Below, piece after piece: positions 11,761 through 22,534 of a stretch of 64,000 bases of DNA; within the stretch, counting starts at the first letter, position 1; every line of letters starts with the position of its first letter. Source of the DNA: Branchiostoma floridae. Taxonomy: Eukaryota > Chordata > Leptocardii > Amphioxiformes > Branchiostomatidae. Made by a program: the position numbers and the translations under genes. The DNA lies in contig NC_049989.1 of NCBI RefSeq assembly GCF_000003815.2, forward strand, positions 21,056,024 to 21,120,023. Reading direction: 5' to 3'. A model generated the notes under the pieces. That model saw nothing but the letters and a program-made list of their open reading frames with translations, was not told the origin of the DNA and did not search any database.

Positions 11761-12907
11761 CCTGAAAGGTTGAAAGCCGGGCCATCAATCAAAAATCATC
11801 ACCCCAACATCTGCTTGGAGACCGTATCCAAAACCCTATGACACCTCAACTCTTCACCTGCTTAATATTTGATGCACATCTGGACTCCAGACAACAAATG
11901 ATATAACAAGGACTTATGGTTTATAATGACAGCTATCAACAAGCAAATAAACTAACAACAAGACTAATTGTATGTCACAATTATGATTTTTATTTTTGAT
12001 AACAGCTCTATTTTCTTGAATGTAGTTTAAGTCTAACAATGCCTCTGGAACAAGAAGCCGTGAGTTTGATTCTGGCTGTGTCGCTAACCCAACATTCACG
12101 CTACTGGAAAGGATCGCTAAACCATGGGCCACTTTTCATAATGTGCTTGTCTAAAAGAGCTTGGGGAATTTCCTGTAGAATGTACCAGTAAATAATGTAC
12201 ATAGCGTCTGTCTTCTCTGTCACGACAAGAGAAGACTAGCTCTTCAGTGAGGTAAACTGGTTTGAGAGCACTATGATACCATATGAAAGTCGCTGTACTT
12301 TTGTTTTAAAAAAGCTTTTGTTCTATGTTCATTCATTATTTACTCTAACTTAATTATTACAACAGGCACCAGGCCAAGGAAAACTAAAACATTACAAACA
12401 TATTTGGCCAGAATGTAGAAACTATAGGTAAAAGTTATCTTTTCCCTAAAAATACAAAATACCTCTGTACAATAACAGTCAGTGGAATATCCAAGACATA
12501 CATGTACGAGAAAAGTTGAAATGTGTTGGTTCAAAGTTTCAAACGTCCACAACATATACTTATGGCTTTGACTCCTTAGTATTTGTACAGATACAAATGA
12601 GATTATCCATGTCAGCCTACAGATGTAGAAATAAACAATTCCTATGGAGGAATGTCATTCCCCCTATTTGACAAAATTTGACTTTGTATCATCCAGGGCA
12701 CTTAGTAGCATGGTGGACACTTTACAGTCTGGTTCTATCATTACATGTATCTATAAGATATGGAGGCAAAATTAAACATCTATATATTCCTGGGAATGTT
12801 CAAGTATTCGCTGTCATTTCTTGGTTTGTAATCATGGTTCTGTATTATATTACATTACATGTAACTGATTGGTAGCAGCATTTTGTGGTGACGTCATCTT
12901 CCATCCT
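11761..12907. other. Shared 3' flank of unit 1
   Basis: The sequence matches 30936-32109 and parts of 52751-53518, so it belongs to the duplicated unit. At about 12030-12160 it holds a tRNA-like stretch (GAGTTTGATTCTGGC, then GCTAACCCAACATTCACGC) that looks like an old SINE. No coding gene is seen. Confidence 0.5.
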
Positions 12908-14525
12908 TCAGCCCCGAAGGCCACCGAAGTAGTCTGGAAATAGGAGAAGGAAAGAAGTTGGTGAAAAAAACTGGTGCACAGTTAAACAATGGAGCATGCT
13001 ATAGTATGATGTAGTCACTATGATTGCAGTGTTAAGTCGAAGGTTTAAAGATCTTAATTTTAGATAAGGTACACAATACAGTGGTTACTCATAAGGGACC
13101 CACAAAATCTGTACAATTGCTCGAACCCGACCTTCTAAATGTGGACACTCTAATCCCATCCCTTGCACGGGGCATGCATGTCATCTATGTAAGAACCCCA
13201 AAACCCCTGCATTGGTGTCATCTCTGTTAAAACCTCATATAGGCCCTTGCACCAGTCTCATCTCTGTCGGAACCCCTAGGCCCTTGCACCAGTCTCATCT
13301 CTGTCGGAACCCTCTAGGCCCTTGCACCAGTCTCATCTCTGTCGGCATCCCCTATAGCTAGGCCCTTGCACCAGTCTCATCTCTGTCAGAACCCCTAGGC
13401 CCTTGCACCAGTCTCATCTCTGTCAGAACCCCTAGGCCCTTGCACCAGTCTCATCTCTGTCAGAACCCCCTAGGCCCTTGCACCAGTCTCATCTCTGTCA
13501 GAACCCCTAGGCCCTTGCACCAGTCTCATCTCTGCCGGAACCCCCTAGGCCCTTGTACCAGTCTCATCACTGTCGGAACCCCCAAGGCCCTTGCACCAAT
13601 CTCATCTCTGTTGGAAACCCCTAGGCCCTTGCACCAGTCTCATCTCTGTCGGAACCCCCTAGGCCCTTGCACCAGTCTCATCTCTGTTGGAACCTCCTAG
13701 ACCCTTGCACCATTCTCATCTCTGTCGGAACCCCCTAGGCCCTTGCATCAGTCTCATCTCTGTCGGAACCTCCTAGACCCTTGCACCAGTCTCGTGTGTC
13801 GGAACCCGCCAGGCGTTATACCCGGGCAGGCCGTGGTCGAGGCCCCGCTGGATGTTCAGCGCCGCAAGGTCCAGGCCGAGAGAGCCGGCCGGATCCGCGA
13901 ACAGGTTCTTGGTCAAGCCGCTTACGATGAAGCGGTCGAACTTCTCATGCGGCGTGCTGGCCAGTCCGCGCACGATGGAATCCAGCCCGCCCTGCACGGT
14001 GTTGTACACGTGCTGAAATACAATGGAAAGAAATTGAAATTAGAAGAAGGAAAAGTTGAAAACATCATCATCATCCGGTTCTTTCACCATTGAGGCACTA
14101 TAGGACTGCTCAAGCTTAGAGTTCTCTCCATTCTCTACAAAAGATATGGAAAGCACCAGTACCTATCAGGAAGCGAAAACTTGATGTATGAAAATCGGAA
14201 AGAAGATGTAGCACCAACCTGAGCAAAATTCTAACTTCCGTGTGTTTGGCTACGGTAATATCAAAGCTCACTGAACTTTAGCTTTTTAGTGTTGCGGCCA
14301 GTTTCTGAACTGATTTCCAAGGTCTGAGATATGATAGTTCACATGTGGCCGCAGGTGTGTGTGTGTGTGCGTGTGTGTCTGTCTCTCTTTCTTAACTTTA
14401 CCTGCGGGTTGAAGAATCTGTGTGTCAACTGGACAGGTGAGGGTGGTTGTGCGACGACGTTGAGCGCTCGAACTGGCTCTTCACTAGGCTGTGGCCGAAG
14501 CGGCCGAAGATCCACGAAGTGAGGC
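12908..14525 (-). pseudogene. Animal haem peroxidase relic, unit 1
   Basis: Three - strand exons are visible. The most upstream (about 14402-14525) reads FGRFGHSLV, matching the proximal-histidine motif of animal peroxidases, and its donor is CCCGCAG/GTAAAG. Reaching the FFNPQ end needs a frame change past an in-frame TGA. The second (13806-14012) reads GGLDSIVRGL... and NIQRGLDHGLPGYNAW; the family consensus has QRGRDHG, so a conserved Arg is Leu here. The last exon (12908-12933) encodes DYFGGLRG and stop. The exon with LARxLCDN, present in units 2 and 3, is missing and a 39-bp minisatellite occupies its place. The gene is truncated upstream by the next NLR promoter. Confidence 0.75.
13214..13800. 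repeat. ~37-40-bp minisatellite inside the peroxidase relic
   Basis: About 14 imperfect copies of CCCTTGCACCAGTCTCATCT plus CTGTCGGAACCCCTAGG. The array stops directly at the 3' edge of the GLPGYNAW exon, whose donor has become CGG/GTTCCG. About 1.5 copies remain at the matching place in unit 2 (32415-32470). Confidence 0.9.
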
Positions 14526-14582
14526 CGAATTTAATTCATTAATGAATTCATTCAAGAAAAAAATCATACAACAGGACCCTTC

Positions 14583-14922
14583 CTGGAGGCGCCGCCAAAA
14601 AATGTTCTCAGGCGGTTCCTTCCAGGGAACAGTCCATATTTAGCTTACAGGGGTGATAGTAGATAGTATTTTCCAGTATAACACAGCCAACTGCAAAATA
14701 TGCTATCTGTTAGATGTAGTTAGATTCATTAATATTGCCAATATGTGTTTATGTCACTTTAAAGTTTGTTTTGCTTGATTTTATAATTAAAGTTTAACTG
14801 TCACCCCCAATCGTCCCTTAAACTGTTCCAAATCCAACATGGCGGCAAGCTGACAAAAAGTTTGCAAACTTTGCTCCAGAAGTTGATGGATCCAAAGTTT
14901 TCTGGGGACAACCACGAAGAAA
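14583..14922 (+). promoter_or_regulatory. NLR-unit promoter and first exon, copy P2
   Basis: Carries TGGAGGCGCCGCCAAAAAAT, then CAGGGAACAGTCC, the YY1-like CAACATGGCGGC at 14835, and the leader ending GAAGAAA/GTAAGTAC. The ATG in the YY1-like motif is followed within four codons by a stop (MAAS), so it is at most a tiny uORF. It probably drives NLR-B. The first intron would contain the gypsy element. Confidence 0.62.
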
Positions 14923-15728
14923 GTAAGTACAGATGTCGTCTGTCGACTGTTCAGAGTTTCAAGATCCGCCAGATAACTTTTAAGTGTGAATTGTCGGCAA
15001 GATCGTGTAGAAAAATGAATTAGAAAACATCAAAAGTCTGACCAACGTAATCTAACGTAACGGTACTTGTACTTTACACTTTGGACTAACTTTAGGTAAG
15101 TTGGCGCAAGCCTAGAGTTCGAGGATTTCATACCTCCGCCGTATGATAGTGGCCTTTACAGAACTGACGTATTTTGTATTTTTCCCTCTGATTTTGTACA
15201 CAAGGGCCTCAGTTGTGTAAATTACATCATTTATAATCTTTATACCCAAATGACACAAGTTGTTCAAAGTACATTATGTATAAAGTCTTCTCTTCTAACT
15301 AGAGTTTGGCAATCTCATACATCCATGAAATATTTAGAGCTTTTGTAGATGTTATGCAAATGACTTGCTTCAACATTTACATGTATGGTGATATTCATCA
15401 TTGATTAAAGCTTACACATGTCACAAGTAAAAAATCCAATCATATGTGATTGTTTCTATTTTTGCATAGAGTATGCAAATCAATTTCTCAAATTGTATTT
15501 TCCCACCGCTATGACCCAGCCTTTGTGAAATGTTGGGCAGTGTTTATAACACACTTGCTCTGGAACTGCAGGGCTGTTGTTGTATTAAATTTGCAAGGCG
15601 TATAATGGAACATAGGAATAAAGCATGTATCTTAGTGTATGCAGGTATCTTTAGCAGAGAGGTACATTATGAAGTGCAAATTAGAAACGTGCTTGTGTAA
15701 CAGAAAGTGTTGATGGAGCGGTGCATGC
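14923..15728. other. Unit 2 first intron, left part
   Basis: Similar to the segment after P1 for several hundred bases (CATACCTCC..ATGAAATATT motifs), as expected for a duplicated unit. A segment near 15553 (GCTCTGGAACTGCAG) recurs in the same orientation near 20839, on the other side of the retrotransposon. No exon was found. Confidence 0.4.
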
Positions 15729-15955
15729 TGTTGTGTTGTGTTCCCTGGCTCCTCGTAGTGCTCTGTTGACTACGGTGGACGACTAGGAGACACTTGATGA
15801 GCGGACTAGGATTTAATCTATAAACTTCTTGCTCTGTACATGTGGTGGTGTAGTGATACAAAAGTAGGTCATGTGATTTGACTGAGAGTGATTCGGTCCA
15901 AGGCCCCATAAAGCATGCTGGGTCTTGCCTGATGAGATTATCTGGATATGTAACA
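15729..15955 (-). repeat. 3' LTR of the gypsy element
   Basis: 227 bp, differing from the other LTR at three sites (GGTGGAC/GATGGAC, TTCTTGC/TTCTAGC, GAGAGTG/GAGTGTG). Preceded in element sense by the purine-rich AAAGAAAGAGGGA. Confidence 0.95.
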
Positions 15956-15969
15956 TCCCTCTTTCTTTA
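15956..15969 (-). other. Polypurine tract of the gypsy element
   Basis: On the - strand AAAGAAAGAGGGA directly abuts the TGTTACATATCC start of the 3' LTR. This is the expected place for the plus-strand DNA primer. Confidence 0.8.
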
Positions 15970-16182
15970 AGTAGAAACTAGAATAGTCTCTGGCTGGTTT
16001 TTTCTAGAGTCCTTGTCCAGCTCTTGTTTTGCACTTGTTCTTATGTTTGTTTCAACTTTTGGTTAGTACTTTAACAATAACAATGGTTTTCAGCAGTTAT
16101 ACTTTGCATCTAACTTCTAAGAACAGTTCTAGTCTAATCTCTTTCTCAGTTCTTTTCTATCTGAGAACAGTTCTTTCTCTCG

Positions 16183-19100
16183 TCAGCGGTAACGCACTGG
16201 TGGTTGGATGTTCGACCTCGTTCTCGTTGACTTTGTCGTACTCGGCGTTGTCGCGGATGTCGGCTTTGTCGTACTCGGTGTCGTTGCGTGTGGTGCTGCA
16301 ATAGTTGGTGGTTGCAGGGTCGACTCATGTGTAGTCTGCGTTGCTGACGCTGCAGGTGTTGTTTCTGGAGTTGTAGCTGCAGGTGCTTTCACTTCTGGAG
16401 TTGGTCGTATGTGTACTCTGTTTCTTCTCAGTCGTCTCCCGGCGTTGGTCTCTACAACAGATGATCTCGGTGTTGTAGCTTTATCGATGACTTTGCCGGG
16501 GCTCCACGTTTTTCGGATAGGATCCTGTACGTGGATGCTCTGGCCCTTGGCCAGCTCAGGCAGACTCTTTGCCTGGGTGTCGTAGTGCTGTTTCGCTGCT
16601 TGCTGTGCCTTTCCCAGCTTGGCCCTTGTAACTTCTTCCTGGTCAAGTGGTGGAGGTATTTTGGTCGGCAAGATGTCTTTATACTTCCGTCCGTTTAACA
16701 GCTCCGCTGGCGATTTCATACCTGGCTTGATCGGTGTGGTGCGGATGGCTAGCATGGCTAGGTTTGGGTCTGATCTTGATTCTTTGCATTTGATCAGCGT
16801 TTTCTTCACCGTCTGTACATGTCTTTCTATAAATCCATGCCCCTTTGGGTAGTGCGGTGATGATGTTTTGATTTTGAATCCGTACTCGTTAGCCAGCTGC
16901 CGGAACTCTTGGGATGTGAATTGTGTCCCATTGTCGCATATGACTTCTGCTGGGATCCCTTGTTCGGCGAATATACCTCGTATGCTGGATGTTACTGTTG
17001 ATGCCTTCAGGTTGGCGAGACTCTTTACAAATGGGAATTTGGAGTAGTAGTCTACCAGGAGTAGAAACCATTGGTCATTGGTGGTAAACAGATCCATGCC
17101 TACTGTTTGCCACGGTCTGCTTGGTATCTCTGTTGGCATCATCTCTTCTTTCTGTTGCGAGTTCTTGTGCTTTTGGCATGTGGGGCATGCTGCAACTGCT
17201 TTCTCGATTTGTTTGTACATGCCCGGCCAGTAGACTGCAGATTTTGCTCTGAGTATGCATTTCTCGATACCCAGGTGTCCTTGATGAATCATCTCTAGGA
17301 CCTCTGCTCTCATGGACTTGGGTATAATCATCCTGGACCCAGCCAGGAGGACTCCATCCTCTACCGAGATGTCGTCTCGGATGGTCCAGTATTCGTGTAT
17401 GATTGCTTGTGTCTCTTTTCTTTTCTCAGGCCATCCTTGTGTTACTGTCTGGGCGAGTAGTTGGAGCTCTTCATCTTTGTTGGTCTCCTCTTTGATCTGC
17501 TCCAGTTTCACAGTTGTCACTTTTACGAGGTGATGGATCTTGACTTTGAGACCATCCATTTCTTGCTTGTCGTGCTGTGACAGCCTGGAGAGTGCGTCTG
17601 CTAGTAGCATCTCTTTCCCTGGTTTGTACCGGATGCTCATGTCATAGCTTTGCAGTCTCAGTAACAGGCGTTGTAACCTGTTTGGTGCCTTTGTGAGGTT
17701 CTTCTTGTTGATTTGTTCCAAGGGTCGGTGGTCCGACTCGACTTCGAAGCTTCTTCCGTACAAGTAGGTGTGGAATTTCTCACATCCATAGACTACTGCC
17801 AGGAGCTCTCTCTCGATGTTGGCGTATCTTGTTTCAGCCGGTGAGAGGGCTTTTGAGGCGAATGCGATGGGTTTTCCATCTTGTATTAGTGCTGCACCTA
17901 CTCCTTTGATTGAGGCATCTACTTGTAGTACGACGGGTTTCTCCCTGTTATAGTACTGCAGTGTTGTCTTGTCACTGATGAGCTGCTTTATCTTGTTCAG
18001 GTCTTCAGTGTGTGAATCACTCCACTTGTATTCAACATCTTCCTTCAGCAGTTCACGGATGTTTGTCGTTCTGTCCGCGAGCTTGGGGATGAAAGCGCTC
18101 ATGTATTGAATGAGCCCTAAGAGACTTCTTAGTTCCTTCTCATCCTGAGGTTCTTTGATGTCATGTATCGCCTTCACTTTCTCGGGGTCTGGCTTGACTC
18201 CCTCGGCTGAGTACACCATTCCGAAGAACTTGCACTCGCTTTCCTTGATAATGCATTTGGATGCATTAAGTTTGATGCCAGCTTGCCTGGTCTTCTCCAT
18301 CGCTTCGTGCAGATGGAAGTCGTGGTCGTCGTCTGTCTTCCCGTACACCTGGATGTCGTCTGCAATTCCAATTGCTCCTTTGCATCCTTTGTACGTCTCG
18401 TCTATCTTCCTCTGGAAGACGTCCTGCGAGACCTTGAGCCCGAACGGGAGGCGGTTGAACTTGAACCTGCCATAGGGCGTGTTGAAGGTCGTGAGCAAGG
18501 AAGATTCTTCGTCTATTTTGATATTCCAATACCCGTTGCTGGCGTCTAGCTTACTAAACACTTTGGCTCCTGCCAGAGAGGGTGTTATCTCTTCTAGAGT
18601 GGGTGTAGGGTAGTGGTTCCTCTTGAGTGCCAAGTTCAGGTCTCTGGGATCGAGGCAGATCCGCAGTTTGCCATTGGGTTTCTCCTTTATTACTATGGAG
18701 TTTACCCAGTCTGTTGGCTGTGTGACCTCGCTGATGACTCCTTTCTTCGTCATCTCTTCCAGTTGTTTCTTCAGCTTCTCTCGCAGCTCTAGTGGCACTC
18801 TGCGAGGTGGATGTATCACTGGTTCTACGTCTGGGTCAACAGTGATGTGGTACTCCTCTTCAAAACACCCTACCGTGTCATCAAAACATTCCGGGTACAT
18901 CTTTATTAGTTGTTCCTTGTTGTGGATGGCAGGGCGGTCCTTGATCGGCACCGTCTCTTTGATCTTGCCATCCTCTGGGGTAGCTTGTATCTCATGGATT
19001 GTGATGATGCCTAGCTGCTGGCACGCTGCCAATCCGAGGATGCTTGGTCCCTTGGATTTGGTCACAAAGAAAGTACACTTGACCTCTCGGCCTTTGTGTT

Positions 19101-20298
19101 TTCCAGAGATGGTTGTCTTCCCCAGGTGTGGGATTTTGTCCCCACCATACGCTGATAATATGGTGCTGCTTGGTGTGAGGATTCCTGCTTTGACTTCCCC
19201 ACCTTTTGTCATGTTCTCCGGGAATATCTGCTGATAATGTTCTACCGGCATGACATTGCTTTGAGCCCCTGTATCTATCTTCAATCGCAGATTGATGTTT
19301 GTTGTCTTCTTTCCTATCTTCTTCTTGAGTTGGAAAGTTGTATACGCTTCGTTGTTTTGTGCGTCGTTCTTATGCTCCACTTCGTGGACATATATGGCAC
19401 CTACCGACAGTGTTTCTTCTCCTGAGGAGTACTGCTCTTCTTGCTGGTAGTGCACATGTTTCGGATTAGCCTTTCTGTAACCCCTGTATTCTTGTGGCTT
19501 GGATTTGCCCTTTGACCTGCACATTTTCCGCCAGTGGTTTGGCTTTCCGCAACCATTACAAGTGGAACCATATGCTGGGCACTTCTTCTTGTCATTAAAC
19601 TCATGCACGGTACCACAATTTCTACAGATGTTTGAACTCTGTTTCTGTGGAGGCCTGTAGCTTGCCTTTTGTTTTGAGCTTGGGGTATGCTTTCTGCTAG
19701 AGATGGCATCGACTTTTGCTTCTTTAGCTTGAGTTGAGATTGTCAACGTTGTCATGCACTTCTCTGTAGACTCATGCTGTACGGCTTCCTTTACGGCTGC
19801 CGCAAGGGTCAGTTCATGCTTCCCTATGAGGGTCTTCTGTACCTTTTTGTATGCACATCCCCAGATCATCTGATCTAGCAGTCTCCCGTCTTTCTCTGTC
19901 TTGTCTTTGAAGTTGCATTTGTCTGCCACGTTTTTCAGCCTTGCCATATAATCACTGATGGATTCTTCGGGCCCTTGCCTCATGCTTTGGAACTCATATC
20001 TGAAAATCCTGTGATTTGTCTTAGGTTCTAAGTGTTTCTCGAACTTCTCTAGGATTTTCTTTGGATCTTTTTCCTGTTCTGGAGATAGTTCCCAGCTATT
20101 TCTGATCTCAAGCCCATCGTCTCCTGCTAATAAAAGTATGTAGCTCACCTTTTCCTCGTCGGTGGCGTCTTTCAGGAAGGTCTTGAATGCCAGTTCGATC
20201 CTTTGTTTGAATTTTTTAAACGTTTTGACGGGGTCATCAGCATTCCAGTCCATTTCGGGGATCAAATTCGTCAGCATGGTTTGTTGGGCCGCCGCCAT
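16183..20298 (-). CDS. Gypsy gag-pol polyprotein
   Basis: One 1371-residue frame with no frameshift. It starts with a Gag-like segment (MDWNADDPVKTFKKF), then a two-part zinc knuckle ending in the CCHC box CNGCGKPNHWRKMC (~247-260). The aspartic protease has IDTGAQ (~341-346). Reverse transcriptase spans about 500-680, with FSKLDAS and GIADDIQVYG carrying the catalytic Asp residues. RNase H begins at LQVDAS (~790). The integrase has an HHCC zinc finger (HQGHLG...CPTCQ), GMDLF and CDNGTQF as the catalytic DDE core, and a basic Thr-rich tail. All domains look intact, so the copy may be competent or a recent source copy. Gag and Pol in a single frame is common in several Ty3/gypsy lineages. Confidence 0.96.
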   Translation of the reverse strand: MAAAQQTMLTNLIPEMDWNADDPVKTFKKFKQRIELAFKTFLKDATDEEKVSYILLLAGDDGLEIRNSWELSPEQEKDPKKILEKFEKHLEPKTNHRIFRYEFQSMRQGPEESISDYMARLKNVADKCNFKDKTEKDGRLLDQMIWGCAYKKVQKTLIGKHELTLAAAVKEAVQHESTEKCMTTLTISTQAKEAKVDAISSRKHTPSSKQKASYRPPQKQSSNICRNCGTVHEFNDKKKCPAYGSTCNGCGKPNHWRKMCRSKGKSKPQEYRGYRKANPKHVHYQQEEQYSSGEETLSVGAIYVHEVEHKNDAQNNEAYTTFQLKKKIGKKTTNINLRLKIDTGAQSNVMPVEHYQQIFPENMTKGGEVKAGILTPSSTILSAYGGDKIPHLGKTTISGKHKGREVKCTFFVTKSKGPSILGLAACQQLGIITIHEIQATPEDGKIKETVPIKDRPAIHNKEQLIKMYPECFDDTVGCFEEEYHITVDPDVEPVIHPPRRVPLELREKLKKQLEEMTKKGVISEVTQPTDWVNSIVIKEKPNGKLRICLDPRDLNLALKRNHYPTPTLEEITPSLAGAKVFSKLDASNGYWNIKIDEESSLLTTFNTPYGRFKFNRLPFGLKVSQDVFQRKIDETYKGCKGAIGIADDIQVYGKTDDDHDFHLHEAMEKTRQAGIKLNASKCIIKESECKFFGMVYSAEGVKPDPEKVKAIHDIKEPQDEKELRSLLGLIQYMSAFIPKLADRTTNIRELLKEDVEYKWSDSHTEDLNKIKQLISDKTTLQYYNREKPVVLQVDASIKGVGAALIQDGKPIAFASKALSPAETRYANIERELLAVVYGCEKFHTYLYGRSFEVESDHRPLEQINKKNLTKAPNRLQRLLLRLQSYDMSIRYKPGKEMLLADALSRLSQHDKQEMDGLKVKIHHLVKVTTVKLEQIKEETNKDEELQLLAQTVTQGWPEKRKETQAIIHEYWTIRDDISVEDGVLLAGSRMIIPKSMRAEVLEMIHQGHLGIEKCILRAKSAVYWPGMYKQIEKAVAACPTCQKHKNSQQKEEMMPTEIPSRPWQTVGMDLFTTNDQWFLLLVDYYSKFPFVKSLANLKASTVTSSIRGIFAEQGIPAEVICDNGTQFTSQEFRQLANEYGFKIKTSSPHYPKGHGFIERHVQTVKKTLIKCKESRSDPNLAMLAIRTTPIKPGMKSPAELLNGRKYKDILPTKIPPPLDQEEVTRAKLGKAQQAAKQHYDTQAKSLPELAKGQSIHVQDPIRKTWSPGKVIDKATTPRSSVVETNAGRRLRRNRVHIRPTPEVKAPAATTPETTPAASATQTTHESTLQPPTIAAPHATTPSTTKPTSATTPSTTKSTRTRSNIQPPVRYR

Positions 20299-20388
20299 CT
20301 TGAATCCTTTGTTCTTGGTTGAGCGGGTTATTTCCTGGTTTCTGCGGCTGTCTGGGGACTTCCTCCCTCTGCACAGCTCAGGATTTCT

Positions 20389-20406
20389 GGTTTACCGCTG
20401 CCACCA
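20389..20406 (-). other. Primer-binding site (tRNA-Leu-like)
   Basis: Immediately inside the 5' LTR the - strand reads TGGTGGCAGCGGTAAACC. The first 13 bases complement the 3' end ACCGCTGCCACCA of animal tRNA-Leu (AAG/UAG type), which I recall rather than searched. Complementarity stops after that. Confidence 0.6.
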
Positions 20407-20633
20407 TGTTGTGTTGTGTTCCCTGGCTCCTCGTAGTGCTCTGTTGACTACGATGGACGACTAGGAGACACTTGATGAGCGGACTAGGATTTAATCTATA
20501 AACTTCTAGCTCTGTACATGTGGTGGTGTAGTGATACAAAAGTAGGTCATGTGATTTGACTGAGTGTGATTCGGTCCAAGGCCCCATAAAGCATGCTGGG
20601 TCTTGCCTGATGAGATTATCTGGATATGTAACA
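20407..20633 (-). repeat. 5' LTR of the gypsy element
   Basis: 227 bp, nearly identical to the other LTR. Begins TGTTACATATCC and ends ACACAACA in element sense, followed outside by the target duplication CATGC. Confidence 0.95.
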
Positions 20634-20638
20634 CATGC

Positions 20639-22216
20639 TATCTCGAACATGTTTCATTGTTGTTGTTTACTCCGTTGCTTGAACGGGTGATCTAAACCTG
20701 TTCGAAGGAAGGTATTCTTTAACCTACAGAACTTAACCAGTGTCCTCTTCAAATCAAAGTTAAGTTATGGTCTGGTTGTTCTGAAATTCGTGTGTCCGTC
20801 TTTTTATTTTATTTTAACACTTGTAACACACAAGCTAGTGCTCTGGAACTGCAAGGGTGTTTTTGTCAAAATCTTCCAAGGAGTATAACAAAACACAGGA
20901 TGTACAGAATGAAGTCAAACCATACAAATTAGTGACTTACTGATACGTATAGTTTGTAGCAGGTGGAAAATTATCAAATACCAATTATGCAAATAAGGCA
21001 CAATCTAGACACGGTTTTTCCCGATATCGGCGAGCCGACAACCTCTCGCCGACAGCTTTTTTTCAGCGTCTAGATGGAACTACAATATCACCATTAAGAT
21101 ATTGGCAGAATTTCTCCCGAAAGGTCCTGACCATTCGCCCGATAGCTTAGCAGGGATCCCCGACAGCTTCCGTGTGCATGTAGATGCGTCCTGACTTTGG
21201 GAGGGCTCATTAACATATAGCGCGGGCTCATTAGGCTATATAGCTGTTTATGACTGCAAGCGCCATAGGTTCACAACAATATTATCTGCTCATGGCATGC
21301 CGATTTACCGGCGGATGTTGCCAAATAATAGCACAACGAATCTCTGAAGTTGACTCGATCGAGTCGATGCTGGGAGAAGCCATTGTTAGCCGCTGGGCTG
21401 CTGAAGGCTGTTACCGTCCGACTGTCAAATCACGCGCGCGCGCGGCCAGATTACAGTCTCGCGAGACCTACCGCTGGAGATTGGAGGGTCCCGTATTGTT
21501 CTAAGTCCATGTAATTGAAATAATTGGATTGTTAGATTTAAATAAGACCTGTGTAAGTAAGTTAAAGTTGTATGCAACCAAGAATCATGTGGATGTGGAA
21601 GGCATAATGCATACTCAGAATATTTCATGAAGATATGAGGTCTCCAAACTCTTGTTTTGTTATAGGCAGTGTTTTTTTTAATGAAATTAAAGCATAACTC
21701 AAGAAGACTTGGAAGTTGGTTGGCTTGTTTTGATATTTGGTATGTATTTCATTTTCCCTAGCGACCTTTCAAAGGTACTGCAGCAGAACATCAGGTTTTA
21801 ATATCTTGTGTTCTAGACAGGCTGTGGTCCTGAGCAGGGCTTAGAGATCTTGTGACAAATTTTGACGGGCGCTGATTTCTGACAAGTCACTGAAGATTTC
21901 TGACCCATCAATGATGTACCAGCTTGTTAATAATAATAGTAATTGACTAGGGCAGTATGGTTGGATTTCAGCCCCCTAGTGTCTTTAACTGGACATGCGA
22001 GAGCTGGTTTTGTATCTGAGTTCGAAAGACTCGAAGAGAAGAAGTCAAGAAGGGGTTGACAAATTTTGAAATTTTTTGACATCTTGGTAACCAAGATAAA
22101 GAGTGGTTGATAAGATTTGACAGTTATTATTAATCATTGTAACCCCACATCTTTCAGTGGGAAGAATGATACTTTGGACAAAGGTTTATTGCACAACTGT
22201 CTGTTTAATGTGCTGT
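20639..22216. other. Unit 2 intronic stretch, no recognised gene
   Basis: No credible exon. Contains a short palindromic ACTCGATCGAGT near 21356, an alternating GCGCGCGCG run near 21434, and a region around 21600-21655 that is an inverted match to the flank after P1/P2 (ATATTTCATGAAG..GAGGTCTCC). Confidence 0.35.
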
Positions 22217-22517
22217 TAACACATACCTGACACACACCTGTCTGTTTCAGGTACTGTTAACACATACCTGACACACACCTGTCTGTTTCAGGTACTGTTA
22301 ACACATACCTGACACACACCTGTCTGTTTCAGGTGCTGTTGCCACATACCTGACACACACCTGTCTGTTTCAGGTGCTCTTACCACATACCTGACACACA
22401 CCTGTCTGTTTCAGGTGCTCTTACCACATACCTAACACACACCTGTCTGTTTCAGGTGCTGTTGTCACATACCTGACACACACCTGTCTGTTTCAGGTGC
22501 TGTTACCACATACCTGA
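22217..22517 (+). repeat. ~41-bp minisatellite, repeated 3' splice-site-like motif
   Basis: About seven copies of CACACACCTGTCTGTTTCAG then GTGCTGTTACCACATACCTGA. Each copy looks like a branch/polypyrimidine/AG acceptor. The last copy ends 38 bases before the ATG of NLR-B. Unit 3 has one degenerate copy (CACACCTGTCTGTTTCAAG near 34818), suggesting amplification of an ancestral acceptor. Confidence 0.85.
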
Positions 22518-22534
22518 CACTTGAATGAGTCATC

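Larger units (their letters stand above)
15729..20633 (-). mobile_element. Complete Ty3/gypsy LTR retrotransposon, 4905 bp
   Basis: Two 227-bp LTRs in direct orientation (TG...CA on both strands) flank one uninterrupted gag-pol frame. The 5-bp target duplication CATGC is exact (15724-15728 and 20634-20638). The LTRs differ at only three positions by eye, so the insertion is young. The element is read from the - strand, antisense to NLR-B, and lies in that gene's presumed first intron. A primer-binding site and a polypurine tract are both present. The lineage is perhaps Mag-like (moderate confidence). Confidence 0.96.

Noticed and set aside
11382-11841. Cys-rich open frames (CYRCGCPDRCPPVW-type) suggesting secreted peptides; similar frames at 30494-31015 and 51636 onward
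   Set aside because: They are the translation of the 108-bp tandem repeat; all three frames are nearly open because the period is divisible by three. No signal peptide or start context.
12030-12160. tRNA-like sequence (also 31235-31375 and 53315-53420)
   Set aside because: Only the B-box half is visible and it recurs with each duplicated unit; an old SINE is more likely than a gene.
13440-13700. Regular ~39-bp repeats resembling a CRISPR-like array or a repetitive protein
   Set aside because: There are no spacers of unique sequence; the units are contiguous and degenerate, in a eukaryotic intron. It is a minisatellite.
18155-19234. Several + strand frames of 60-200 codons between 16200 and 20460
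   Set aside because: They lie opposite the intact gag-pol frame of the gypsy element and show no domains.
22217-22517. Regular repeats resembling a CRISPR array
   Set aside because: Units of ~41 bp abut without variable spacers.
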